Part shown: positions 1 through 10,344 of the stretch, piece after piece
Layout: the number at the start of each line of letters is the position of its first letter
Position numbering within the stretch: position 1 is the first letter of the stretch
Source of the DNA: Cannabis sativa
Lineage: Eukaryota > Streptophyta > Magnoliopsida > Rosales > Cannabaceae
NCBI RefSeq assembly: GCF_029168945.1
Contig: NC_083604.1
Location: 70,448,211-70,512,210 of the forward strand
DNA: 64,000 nucleotides
Reading direction: 5' to 3'
The notes under the pieces: generated by a model
The model's input: only the letters and a program-made list of their open reading frames with translations
Databases searched by the model: none
Told to the model about the DNA's origin: nothing
Position numbers and translations under genes: made by a program

Positions 1-627
1 TGTGGTTTGACATAAGAAAACATGAACCTGGGACAAATGCTCATATCTAGAACGGTTTTTAATGATCTTCGGACGACCACACTAGGAGCACTAATCTCAG
101 TGATTGTCTATTATGTTAATAACGAAATTACTTTTAGGTAGAGCCCAATACCTAATGTCTAAAGTGAAAATATAATTTTTATAATTAGGGAGTAGCCACA
201 GCATCTTTAATTATATAAAATTATATATTAATTAAAATTCACCTTAATGGACAAAACTTGTAATTAATTATTTGGATATAATAATTTTACCCCACAGGGA
301 TTTTATTATATTTTTATAATTAATTAGGATAATATATTAAGTTAAATTCTCTTAATTTACCCCACAGGGAGTTATGAGGATTTGAATTAATAGTGTTATC
401 ACAAATTTTAATTAAAGATAGATTTCATTCCTCCATTATTTCTAAATTAAATACTTCATTAAATCTATCATAAAGTTCATCTAATTTTATTAGATTTAAA
501 ATTTAGCCCACGAGCAATTTTAGATTTAATAAAATTTTCATCTTCATCATGTTTCTACATTGGTAAAACATGAATTCATTAAAGCCTCAATTCTTTTAAC
601 ATCTAAATTTTTTGTAATCCTATTCTT
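1..627 (+). other. AT-rich leader of the copia element
   Basis: No coding sequence is visible. The phrase TTACCCCACAGGGA (first copy one base shorter) occurs near 291 and 357, each within AT-rich sequence, suggesting a short internal duplication. A splice-acceptor-like TTCTTGCAG ends at 631, just before gag similarity begins. This is the untranslated leader between the unseen 5' LTR and gag. Confidence 0.6.
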
Positions 628-1506
628 GCAGCTATTTCATCCACCTCTAAATATGCTGAAATCACTAGTGAAATCCCTGAGCTTAGGAGTGACAACTTCA
701 AAATCTGGAAGGAACGAGTTCTTCTCCACCTTGCTTGCAACCGACATGGATTATGCAATAAGGAAAGATGAACCGACTCGCTATCAACGATACTAGCACT
801 AGCTGCTGAGATTGCACTTTGCGTGAAAAGTGGGAGCAATCTAATCGTCTACTGCATCATGTTCATTATGTCCAGAATTCCTATGGGAATGCGTGGATCG
901 GTGGAGCCACCTGAGAAGGTGAAAGACTTTATCAAAGTTATGGATGAGCAGTTTGACACTTCAGATAAATCTTTGTTCATCAACCTCATCCAAGAGTTCT
1001 CGTCCACAAAACTCACCGGTGTTAAAGGAGTTCGAGAACACATTTCTAAAATGAGGGACATCACTGCTCATTTGAAGAAACTCGACGTTATCATTCCCGA
1101 TACCTTCCCGGTTCATTACATCCTTCACAATCTTCCTCCACAGTATGGGCCTTTCAAAATTTCCTACAACACACATAAAGAAAAATGGACTATCAATGAA
1201 TTGATGACCATGTGTGTTCAAGAGGAAGCCAGGCTCCTACAGGAGCAAGGAGAAAGTGTTCACCTGACCACTCAACCTAAGAAACGCAAGCCATTCAAGA
1301 AGAACAAAGGGAAAAAGCCCATGGCTCCCAAGGCTGTCATAAAGAAAGATTCCATCAAATGTTTCTTTTGTAAACAAAAGGGACATGCGAAAAGGGAGTG
1401 CAGCCAGTTCAAGAAATGGATGGATGACAAAGGTAATCCAATTTCCTTAGTATGTTATGAATCTAATATGGCTAATGTTAATCTTAACACCTGGTGGATT
1501 GATTAG
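628..1506 (+). pseudogene. copia gag (decayed)
   Basis: Capsid/nucleocapsid precursor that would package element RNA in cytoplasmic particles. Visible parts in order are an N-terminal stretch with NFKIWKERVLLHLA (about 688-730), a middle region with REHISKMRDITAHLK (about 1033-1077) and LPPQYGPFKISYNTHK (about 1132-1179), a lysine-rich linker, and a zinc knuckle CFFCKQKGHAKREC (CX2CX4HX4C, about 1360-1401). Several small frame changes occur between about 735 and 825, after which the original frame is regained, so the N-terminal third is broken. The frame then stays open to WWID at 1503, where the stop results from a one-base deletion at the protease active site. No convincing ATG was found at the N-terminus. 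Confidence 0.85.
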
Positions 1507-1532
1507 GTTCAACAATTCACATAACAAATTCC

Positions 1533-4500
1533 TTGCAGGATATTCAAAATCTAAGGAAGCCGATGGCAAGTGAGCAAAGCATCTTATGCGGAAACAAGAT
1601 GGGCTCACATGTGGAAGCTATTGGAACATGCAATTTAGTTTTAAGTAATGGTTTTATTTTAAAGTTAGAAAAGACCTGTTATGTACCAAGTTTCTCTAGA
1701 AACTTGATTTCGATTTCAAGACTTATACCCTTTGGTTTTTCCTTTACATTTTCAGACAAATATTTTAATTTATATTATAAATCTGAATGTGTTGGAAATG
1801 GTATTTTGTCTGATGGTCTTTACTGCCTTAATTTACAAAATAATACCACTAATAATGTTTTGCATGTTCGCGCTGGCACTAAAAGATGTGTTATGAAAGA
1901 GGATTCCTGTACATTGTGGCACCGGAGATTGGGACATATCTCCATTGATAGAATTAAAAGGTTGGTAAAAGATGGGGTACTCAATACCTTAGATTTTACT
2001 GACTTTGATACTTGTGTGGATTGCATTAAGGGAAAGCAAACCTCCAAGTACGTCAAAACTGGTGTCCATAGGAGTTCTGAAATATTAGAAATCATACATA
2101 CTGATATATGTAGTCCAGATATGGAGTCACATGGTCAGAAATACTTCATCTCATTCATAGATGATTACTCACGCTACATGTATATTTACTTACTTCATAA
2201 TAAAAGTGAAGCATTAGATGTCTTTAAGATATTTAAAGCTGAAGTAGAGAAACAATGCAACAAGCAAATTAAGATAGTGAGATCAGATAGAGGAGGTGAG
2301 TATTATGGTAGATACACAGAAGATGGACAAGCACCTGGTGCATTTGCGAAGTTTCTTGAAGAAAATGGGATTGTTGCCCATTACACCTTGCCCGGTACAC
2401 CCGAGCAAAATGGTGTTGCAGAAAGAAGAAACCGAACATTAATGGACATGGTGCGGAGTATGCTTAGTAGCAACTCTAACCTTCCTAAATCCTTGTGGAC
2501 TGAAGCATTAAAGACATCCGTGTACATATTAAACCGAGTTCCAACAAAGGCAGTCTCAAAAACTCCTTTTGAATTATGGAAAGGTTGGAAACCAAGTTTG
2601 AATCATGTACGCATTTGGGGATGTCCATCTGAAGTCAGAATATATAATCCACAAGAGAAGAAATTGGACCCAAGGACCATAAGCGGATTCTTTATAGGGT
2701 ACGCTGAAAAGTCTAAAGGTTACAAGTTTTATTGTCCATCTCATAGCACAAGAATTGTGGAATCAAGGAATGCAAAATTTCTTGAGAATGCCTTGATCAG
2801 TGGGAGTGATCAATCAAAGGACTTAGGTCCTGAGAAAGATCCTTCAGAACCTTCCACTTCAAAAACAAGATTGATAATGGTTAACACTCCTGTAGTTCAA
2901 ACGAATGTTGAACAACCATTACCAATCACTGAAGATCCACAAGTTGGTAATGATAATCCAGTAGATCAAAATGTTCAAGAGTTGCCTGCAACTGTTGAAC
3001 AACCTGCTGAACCTGCTGCTGCTCCCCAAGAGCCTGTTGGTGAAGTCTTAAGAAGATCTACTAGACCTATCAAACCAAAGATTTACAAAGACTATGTTGT
3101 GTATTTATTAGAATCTGATATTGGAATTGGAAATGATCCAGAAACGTTTTTACAAGCTATGAACAGTAGAGAATCAAAATTGTGGTACAATGCTATGGAT
3201 GAAGAAATGAATTCTATGAGGTGCAACAGAGTCTGGGAACTTGTAAAGTTGCCTAATGGGGCGAGAGCCATTGGCTGTAAATGGGTCTATAAAACTAAGA
3301 AAGACTCATTAGGCAACACTGAGAGGTACAAAGCGAGACTTGTTGCTAAAGGATTCACTCAAGAGGAAGGAATTGACTATACAGAGACTTTTTCTCCTGT
3401 ATCAAAGAAAGATTCCCTCAGAGTCATCTTGGCATTAGTTGCTCATTTTGATTTAGAGCTGGAGCAGATGGATGTAAAAACTGCTTTTCTGAACGGTGAT
3501 CTAGAGGAGGAGGTATACATGAAACAACCAGAAGGATTCTCCTCTAGTGAAGGTCAGGATTTGGTATGCAAGCTCAAGAAGTCCATCTATGGATTAAAAC
3601 AAGCATCCCGCCAATGGTATTTAAAATTTCATGATGTCATCTCTTCCTTTGGATTTGAAGAGAATGTCATGGATCAATGCATATACCTGAAGGAAAGTGG
3701 GAGTAAGATCTGTTTTCTTGTTTTATATGTGGACGATATTCTTCTTGCATCCAATGATAAAGGGTTGCTACGTGAAGTGAAACAATTTCTTTCAAAGAAC
3801 TTTGAGATGAAAGACATGGGTGAAGCATCCTATGTCATAGGCATTAAGATTCATAGAGATAGATACCGAGGTATCTTAGGTTTATCTCAAGAAGCCTACA
3901 TCAACAGAGTTTTAGAAAGATTTCATATGAAAGATTGTTCACCGAGCGTTGCTCCAATTATGAAGGGTGATAAATTAAATTTGAGCCAGTGCCCAAAGAA
4001 TGATTTTGAAAGAGAACAAATGAAGAACATTCCTTATGCTTCTGCTGTCGGAAGCCTAATGTATGCTCAGGTGTGCACAAGACCCGACATTGCTTATTCT
4101 GTCGGAATGTTAGGAAGATTTCAGAGTAACCCGGGGATAGACCACTGGAAAGCTGCAAAGAAAGTAATGAGGTATCTTCAGGGTACTAAGGATTACAAAC
4201 TGATGTTCAAACAAACTGACAATCTAGAAGTAGTTGGCTACTCAGACTCAGATTTCGCTGGTTGCACTGATTCACGTAAATCTACATCTGGTTACGTGTT
4301 TATGTTTGCTGGTGGAGCTGTGTCCTGGAGGAGTAACAAACAAACCTTGACTGCTACTTCTACTATGGAGGCTGAGTTCGTTTCTTGCTTTGAGGCTACA
4401 TCACATGGTGTATGGCTAAAGAGTTTCATTTCAGGCCTTAGAGTGGTTGATTCCATTGCAAGGCCGCTAAAGATGTTCTGTGACAATTCAGCTGCTGTTT

Positions 4501-4706
4501 TCATGGCTAAGAATAACACAAGTGGAAGTCGAAGCAAGCACATCGACATTAAGTACTTAGCTATTAGAGAATGTGTTAAGGAAAATAAAGTGGTCATTCA
4601 ACACATTAGCACTGAATTGATGATTGTCGATCCTATGACAAAAGGCTTGCCACCTCATAAATTCAAGGATCATGTAGAGAACATGGGACTTGGTTCCCTT
4701 ATGTAA
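1533..4706 (+). CDS. copia pol: integrase, reverse transcriptase, RNase H (1057 aa)
   Basis: Open across 1057 codons; the methionine at 1533 is only the first ATG of the open frame, because the protein belongs to a gag-pol fusion. Domains in order: pre-integrase zinc domain (LWHRRLGH ... CVDCIKGKQ, about residues 127-170); integrase core with the three acidic residues in HTDICS (about 189), SDRGGEY (about 251) and PEQNGVAERRN (about 288); reverse transcriptase beginning near CKWVYKTKKDS, with catalytic YVDD at about residue 732; RNase H with SDSDFAG (about 904), TMEAEF (about 944) and CDNSAA (about 983), ending at LPPHKFKDHVENMGL. All catalytic motifs are present. Only the protease segment upstream is out of frame. 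Confidence 0.95.
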   Translation: MQDIQNLRKPMASEQSILCGNKMGSHVEAIGTCNLVLSNGFILKLEKTCYVPSFSRNLISISRLIPFGFSFTFSDKYFNLYYKSECVGNGILSDGLYCLNLQNNTTNNVLHVRAGTKRCVMKEDSCTLWHRRLGHISIDRIKRLVKDGVLNTLDFTDFDTCVDCIKGKQTSKYVKTGVHRSSEILEIIHTDICSPDMESHGQKYFISFIDDYSRYMYIYLLHNKSEALDVFKIFKAEVEKQCNKQIKIVRSDRGGEYYGRYTEDGQAPGAFAKFLEENGIVAHYTLPGTPEQNGVAERRNRTLMDMVRSMLSSNSNLPKSLWTEALKTSVYILNRVPTKAVSKTPFELWKGWKPSLNHVRIWGCPSEVRIYNPQEKKLDPRTISGFFIGYAEKSKGYKFYCPSHSTRIVESRNAKFLENALISGSDQSKDLGPEKDPSEPSTSKTRLIMVNTPVVQTNVEQPLPITEDPQVGNDNPVDQNVQELPATVEQPAEPAAAPQEPVGEVLRRSTRPIKPKIYKDYVVYLLESDIGIGNDPETFLQAMNSRESKLWYNAMDEEMNSMRCNRVWELVKLPNGARAIGCKWVYKTKKDSLGNTERYKARLVAKGFTQEEGIDYTETFSPVSKKDSLRVILALVAHFDLELEQMDVKTAFLNGDLEEEVYMKQPEGFSSSEGQDLVCKLKKSIYGLKQASRQWYLKFHDVISSFGFEENVMDQCIYLKESGSKICFLVLYVDDILLASNDKGLLREVKQFLSKNFEMKDMGEASYVIGIKIHRDRYRGILGLSQEAYINRVLERFHMKDCSPSVAPIMKGDKLNLSQCPKNDFEREQMKNIPYASAVGSLMYAQVCTRPDIAYSVGMLGRFQSNPGIDHWKAAKKVMRYLQGTKDYKLMFKQTDNLEVVGYSDSDFAGCTDSRKSTSGYVFMFAGGAVSWRSNKQTLTATSTMEAEFVSCFEATSHGVWLKSFISGLRVVDSIARPLKMFCDNSAAVFMAKNNTSGSRSKHIDIKYLAIRECVKENKVVIQHISTELMIVDPMTKGLPPHKFKDHVENMGLGSLM

Positions 4707-5007
4707 TTTGTACAAATAAAGTTATTATTAATGAAACTCTTATTTTTGATTTTCTCATATTTATGCGCATCTTAATTTTACATTTGAGAAAAATTTCAGA
4801 GGACCTGAATAAACATAAGGTTTAGGGTTTATTCACTTAAGTACATTGCCACATAAAGTACATTGTTATATAATAAATGTATTGTAATACATGGAAGATA
4901 ATACTCGATTCATAATGAGGACATGTCGCTATGATTCGTATGTTTATTATATAATGAGGAACGTTGGGTTTGAATATTTTAGTTTAAATGCTGACCAAGT
5001 GGGAGAA

Positions 5008-5516
5008 TATTAGAATATTTTTATTTATGGAAATTATTTTCTAATTAAGGAAATGATTTTCTATTTAAGGAAATAAATAAATAATTGATTTTCTGATAAA
5101 TGAATATTTTATATTCATTAAATCTGGACAAAATCAATTATGTAATATTCTATATATGGTCAGATTTCTATATTCATTACCTGATTTGATTTCCTGAATT
5201 AATTGTCAAAATATTCTGACAATTAATGTGGCGGAGATACTGATGGAGTATCTCACCTATAAATATAGGGTCTCGGTCCCCGAGCTCCTCACTCATTCTG
5301 AATCCATTCAGCAAATTCCATCTAAAGAGAGTTGAGAGAGCGAGGAAGCCCGAACTCCAATACCGAAGCTATCGCAGGGATTGAAGCTCAAAGATCAATG
5401 GCTGGAGGTACATCGATCCTTTCATTGCATATATTATTGATATGATTAAAGTTTATTTTCCGCATTTCATATCATTGTATATGCTATATTACATACACTA
5501 TATATATAGTCTAACA
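5008..5516 (+). repeat. 3' LTR of the copia element
   Basis: Starts directly after the polypurine tract at TATTAG (probably a mutated TGTTAG) and ends CTAACA, its inverted complement. Length is 509 bp. TATAAATATA at 5259-5268 is a likely core promoter, with transcription expected about 30 bases downstream in the GGTCTCGGTCCC region. The 5' LTR is outside the window, so age cannot be estimated. Confidence 0.85.
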
Positions 5517-5576
5517 TTTTCATGGTGATAATGACAGATTAAAGTAGGAAGAAGATAGGAAGAAGAAGAGGGTGTC

Positions 5577-6002
5577 GATGGTTCCAGTGATAAAAGAAAA
5601 AGAAAGAATAAAAAAAGAAAAAAGAAAAAGGGAAAGAAAGAAAGAAAAATAAGAAAATAAAATAATTTATTTATTTTTATAATTTTTAAATTATTTTTTA
5701 TAATTTTTTAATTTTTAAATTACTTAAAAAAAAGAAGAAAACGTAAAAAAATATTTTTTATTTTTTTTTAAATATTTATAATTACTTTTTAAAATTAATA
5801 TTACGTGGACCACTATAAATTTGCCACGTGTACAAGTGTGTACACGTGGACAGTCCACCGTGGCACTTAACTGTGATTTTTGGACGGAGGTGTGCAGAGC
5901 AAAACGGAACTAGGGTTTAGGTAGTTTAGCGGCCAAAAATTCGATTTTTGTGGTTAAGTGTTACAAAACGTAAAGTTCAGGTGGTTTAGCCGCCAATATC
6001 CC
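5577..6002 (-). mobile_element. Terminal inverted repeat of a MULE-like family, one end only
   Basis: The segment 5797-6002 matches the right TIR of the Pack-MULE (about 37420-37623) base for base over long stretches. It shares a duplicated TACACGTG core, TTTTTGGACGGAGGTGTGCA, and the terminal CGCCAATATCCC (GGGATATTGGCG read from outside). The other end is not in the window. The copia element ending at 5516 probably inserted into this element's interior. The AT-rich purine tract 5577-5790 corresponds to the inner TIR of the Pack-MULE. Confidence 0.75.
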
Positions 6003-6032
6003 AATTTAATATTTGCCATTGGAGTTGCCCTA

Positions 6033-6620
6033 AGATGTAAACAGGGTGGGGCGGGAGCGGGGATTGCTTCCCTACCCCCGTATTCGCTTCCTAAATTTAC
6101 TCCTACATCTGCATCAATACCCATTTAAATTAAAGCACAGACGGGGTTGAGATTACTCGATGGAGGAAGAATTCTCATCAGATGCCCATTACATATATAT
6201 TTTTTAAAAAATAAATAATCATAAAAACTCATTAAAACAATAACACATAAGTGAAATAGTGTATATAGTAAATAGAGCTAGTAATTACAAAATTGGTAAT
6301 TGAAAATAAATGGTTAAGTGTAATTTTTTAAGTAATTAAGTGTGGTTATTAATATGCATCACCGCAAATATTTTTATGAAAACTGAAATGTCTCTATAAT
6401 CAATAAAAAGTCTAAATCATGAAATCATTTTAATTGTAGTGGTTATGATTTTAAAACTTAAATATATACATATATCATATTAAAAACGGGTATCTATTTC
6501 CCGCCCCACCCCGTTTCTAACTCGAGTATGAACATTTAAACCTATACCCGCCCCGCCCCTGAAAGTCGACCCCTGCTCTCGGCCCACTAGGAGCAGGTAC
6601 CCGCCGGTATAATTGTCATC
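6033..6620. repeat. Possible MITE with GC-rich imperfect ends
   Basis: GC-rich patches (GGGTGGGGCGGGAGCGGGG near 6042 and CCCGCCCCACCCCG near 6500, plus CCCGCCCCGCCCCT near 6547) flank AT-rich sequence in roughly inverted orientation inside AT-rich DNA. This resembles plant hAT-type miniature elements. No clean target duplication was found, so boundaries are approximate. Confidence 0.35.
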
Positions 6621-7515
6621 ACTAATACAATCTAAGAATACCTATCAATTTTTCTACTCTATCCTTTAAAATACATTACAAAAATTCTACTTTTTCTATT
6701 TTAGAGCACATTTTTACATTACACCATACATCAGTTTTTTTAAAATACATCACTAAAATCTTACTTTTTTTTTTTAAAAAAAATTATATTTTATTCATTT
6801 GAAATATATAATATTAGAGAAATGATAAAAGACATCAGCGGTGTCTAGCACCCTCCTATATTAATATTGATATTGGTCAAATTAAGCATCAGTCTTATAT
6901 AGTTTAATTTAATAATTTTTAAGGAGAGTATCGCTAGCCAATCGTAAGGCGACACGTCTAAAAGGTGTTACGAACCACTGGTGACCAATAACAATGCTCA
7001 TAATATTAATATATATACACATATCCACATACAAAAATAATTACTAAAAACTCTAAATAATTAATAAAATATATTTAGAGCAATGAATAACAATTTATAA
7101 ATATAAAGCATAAATAGTGTATTTTAAAAAAACTTTAAAATGGAGAATGAATTTAGAACATATGTTGTTGTATGTTTTTAGTACTGTTGTTTAAATTTTG
7201 TAAAGCTTCTATATTTTTCTAATTCTAATTACAATTTTTGTTTGATATAGTGAATCGCTCATGAACGATGTAGATATGTAATCAGCGCAAGAATCTCCTC
7301 GAACTAGGAAAGTTCATCATCTAACTAAAAAAGTATGATTTACCAAATTATAAACTATTAAATTCTATTGCAAGACACGTGAGATAAAACTGCTCTCAAA
7401 AATCTAATTACTAATTTAATTGAATAGGACTAAAAAAAAATTGGTGGATTAAATCGGGTCTATTATCTATATACCAAATATACGAAGAGGCGAGAGCTGC
7501 TTCTCCAATTGTCTA
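6621..7515. other. AT-rich intergenic DNA
   Basis: No coding or RNA gene seen. Around 6830-6980 there is repeat-like sequence (AGAAATGATAAAAGACATCAGCGGTG and the following TCCTATATTAATATTGATATTGG region) that may be one end of an unresolved small element. The stretch ends in the promoter of the EngB-type gene. Confidence 0.5.
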
Positions 7516-7521
7516 AGATAT

Positions 7522-7639
7522 TGGCCCATCTTCTCGAGCTGTGGGAGTGGCTAGGGCGCACATTACCAGTGGCGAGTATTGTCCACAGAGAAAATGGGCC
7601 TTAAAGTGGGCCGACTACGAACCCAATACTGTTGGCCCA
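7522..7639 (+). promoter_or_regulatory. Four site II (TGGGCC/GGCCCA) motifs upstream of the EngB-type gene
   Basis: GGCCCA at 7523-7528, TGGGCC at 7595-7600, TGGGCC at 7607-7612 and GGCCCA at 7634-7639 lie within 120 bases. Such clusters are known binding sites for TCP factors in promoters of plant housekeeping genes, including ones for organelle translation. A CT-rich stretch at about 7680-7715 is the probable transcription start region. That these sites control the downstream gene is inferred from position. Confidence 0.6.
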
Positions 7640-7806
7640 GTTAGAATAACTTTCTACTGAACGCGGTCCTATCTTATTCCCTCATCGACCCTTCTCCTCC
7701 TCCTCTCTCTCTGCGCTACTTTGTGCTCCTCCGGAACAACCCACCACCGTCGAAAAAGAGAATCTCACTCTCACGTGGTCAGCTTTGGGTTCACCATCTC
7801 GGCCAC

Positions 7807-8266
7807 GTAAGTGAAGTCCTCCTATATCTATTGATTGTTTTCATGTTAGAAACTTGTCTGTTTTGATGATATGCATATGGTACGGTTAGTATTGTTCTTG
7901 ATTGGTACGTATAACTTATCTATACATATAAATTGAACTATCGCCTCTCGGCTTTGTCTTGTGAGGGACGAGTGATATCATATTCTGGTTGGATTTTTTC
8001 TTAAAACTTTTTAGGCGTAAAAATGTGTGAATTACAGTAATTCATGATCATTATGATAATTGTGTATTAGAACTACATGAAGGCTCATAATGATAACCCT
8101 ACTCATTTCTTAAATGTAACCAATGCTAATGTAAAATTCTAGCAGTATTTGTGAGATTTCTTATTCTAAAAGTTTCAATTCAATGAAGCATGGAAGCTGG
8201 TAAATGGCAAATACCAAATAGAGATAGTGTGTGAGCAAAAGTAGTAATAACTTCCTTCATTTGCAG
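7807..8266 (+). other. 5'-UTR intron of the EngB-type gene
   Basis: Donor CCAC|GTAAGT at 7807 and acceptor TTCATTTGCAG ending at 8266 define a 460-base intron, T-rich and free of a sensible reading frame. The leader exon is about 7700-7806, and the second exon begins at 8267 and contains the start codon at 8355. Predicted from splice signals only. Confidence 0.65.
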
Positions 8267-8278
8267 AAGATAAGGGGT

Positions 8279-8293
8279 ATGAACAATCTCTAA
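8279..8293 (+). promoter_or_regulatory. Short upstream ORF in the leader (M-N-N-L-stop)
   Basis: ATG AAC AAT CTC TAA lies 61 bases before the main ATG, in the second leader exon. It is the only ATG between the 5'-UTR intron acceptor and the main start. A ribosome could reinitiate at 8355 afterwards, so it may lower translation. Its use is inferred. Confidence 0.4.
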
Positions 8294-8354
8294 CCTAATC
8301 CTGAAAAGTGAAAACCGAAGAGGCTTCAGAGTCCAGACTACACAGATTCAAACA

Positions 8355-10344
8355 ATGTTACTTCGAAACCGCCTCTTAAGTCTCCAGTTCACGTCTCTCT
8401 TATCCCCGTCTTCTTCATATCCTAGAAAAACTAAACCATTCTTTCTCTCTTTTGGAAATGCACTCTCGAGCTCAGCTCGTCCGCACACGAGCGAGCATGT
8501 TTCGGCTTCAAAGACCCCCACAGGCTCTTCTTTTTCAGAGGCCGCCAAGTTCCTCCGTACCTTTATGTTTGTACCACCTGGAGTTGATCCAGAGGAGGTG
8601 ACGGAGGACATGGTCCTAGCAGGTTCTAATATTGTAATTGGACCTTATGCCGGCGATTCAAAGATTAAGGAGGTAGAGTTCGTCAAAAGCAGTGGTAAAG
8701 CCAAGGATTGCCCTAAAGATAACAGACCTGAATTTGCAATTCTGGGTCGATCCAATGTTGGAAAGTCCTCACTTATAAATGCCCTTGTTCGCAAAAAAGA
8801 AGTTGCTCTTACTTCTAAAAAGCCAGGTTTTCATTCCCACTTTTTATATATTTTATTTTTTCAATGAAGGTATATGTTTAATGTTAACAGATAATGAAAA
8901 ATGAGTTTCACATTGTGCAGGGAAAACTCAGCTTATCAATCATTTTTTGGTGAACAAAAGCTGGTACATTGTGGATTTACCTGGTTATGGGTAATGCCAA
9001 GTCTCATTCTTTTTAAATTGTTAAGTTGTGTTTAATGCTTATGGTTTGTTATGTCTTTCCTTAAGTTTAAAGCTTGGAGTGAGATAATTTTATCGTTGGA
9101 CCATTTTTTTTTACTGACTGCTTCTGTCAGTATTTGTTAATAGAGAAAAGAGCACGTTCACTAAAGATTAAGTTACTAGTTAAATTTCTAGTTGATTTCA
9201 TATTTCTCAGCTGAGATAGATGCTACAAATTTCATGTGGAAAAATTGAATGGTGCAATTTATTTTAGTCTGTAACTGGTTAAAATTGGGGTGGGGAAGGG
9301 AAGTGGGTGAAGGATAGACTTAGTCTCTGATAGACAAAGAAGAGGATGAGAAAGCCACTGAGGCTATCTCAGTAGTTGGAGGGGGAAAGAATAAAGTGAA
9401 GGTTGGAGGTTTGAACTCTCGACTTCTTTGTTAATGTTCGTCTAGTGTATTAAAACAACATGAGAATGAGATTATGTAAAAAGCACCTAGTGTGCTGTAG
9501 GTTACTTGAAATATTCCACAGATATATAACATTGTTGATCTTATGTTTATGGCTTGTTAGTTTGTGACAAATCTACATACGGAATTTTCTATTGAATAGC
9601 TTTTTTTTTTCTTGCTTGTTTAATTCAAATTGAAAGAATGAAATGAAAGGGTGAAGATCATCTCAAAAATCTCCTTAAGATGATATCCACAATGCTTTAT
9701 GTTCAAATAAATAAATTTAAAGAACAAAATCCACACTAAACAAGTACTTCGCAAGCATGTAAACCCTTTGGTTAGAGCCAATTCACCCCCTTCTTTTCTA
9801 TGCGAACGTATATATTGTCTTCTATTTTCACAATACTTTTCATAATCTAATAGCCTAATATGCTTACTTTATTTGTAGGTTTGCCAAGGTTTCAGAATCA
9901 GCTCGAACGGATTGGTCATCATTCACCAAAGGGTACTTTCTGAACAGAGATAATTTGGTCGCTGTGCTACTTCTCGTTGATGCAAGTGTTCCACCTCAAA
10001 AGATTGACTTGGATTGTGCTAATTGGCTTGGACGCAACAAGGTAATCTGCTTACACTTTTCACCCTTTAACTAAGCACACTAGCGCTTCCTAAAACTTCA
10101 TTTCTAATGGATTTATTGCCTTTGTTGATGTCAGATCCCAATGACTTTTGTTTTTACCAAGTGTGACAAAATGAAGGTGGGGAAAGGGAAAAGGCCTGAT
10201 GAAAACATCCGAAATTTTCAGCAATTGATTGCGGAGAACTTTCCAAAGCATCCTCCATGGATCATGACTAGCAGTGTCACTGGCTTGGGCAGAGATGAGC
10301 TCCTCCTTCACATGTCACAACTAAGAAACTACTGGGATCAATGA
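8355..10344 (+). CDS. EngB/YihA-type GTP-binding protein, probably organellar, 4 coding exons
   Basis: Coding exons 8355-8826, 8921-8990, 9879-10041 and 10135-10344 join in frame to 304 codons plus stop; all introns are GT-AG. GTPase motifs: G1 P-loop GRSNVGKS at residues 131-138, KKPGKTQ (switch I region, about 155-161), G3 DLPGYG at 176-181, G4 TKCD at 243-246, G5 SSVTG at 281-285. Bacterial EngB acts in large ribosomal subunit assembly and is about 200 residues long. Here an extra N-terminus of about 100 residues, rich in Ser, Arg and Leu, looks like an organelle targeting peptide; chloroplast or mitochondrion cannot be separated by eye. The start at 8355 is chosen because it opens this targeting sequence in the frame of the GTPase. 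The 890-base second intron holds no visible element. Plant relatives include EMB2001-type proteins. Confidence 0.93.

Larger units (their letters stand above)
1..5516 (+). mobile_element. Ty1/copia LTR retrotransposon, 5' end outside window
   Basis: Domain order is gag zinc knuckle, protease site, integrase, reverse transcriptase, RNase H, which is the Ty1/copia order. A polypurine tract (AAGTGGGAGAA, about 4997-5007) and a 3' LTR (5008-5516) follow pol. The 5' LTR and primer site lie before base 1, so the target duplication cannot be checked. gag is broken by several indels and gag-pol is split by one missing base at the protease site, so this copy cannot make a normal polyprotein, although pol itself is open. 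It sits beside a MULE end (5577-6002) and probably landed inside that element. Lineage within copia not assigned. Confidence 0.93.
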
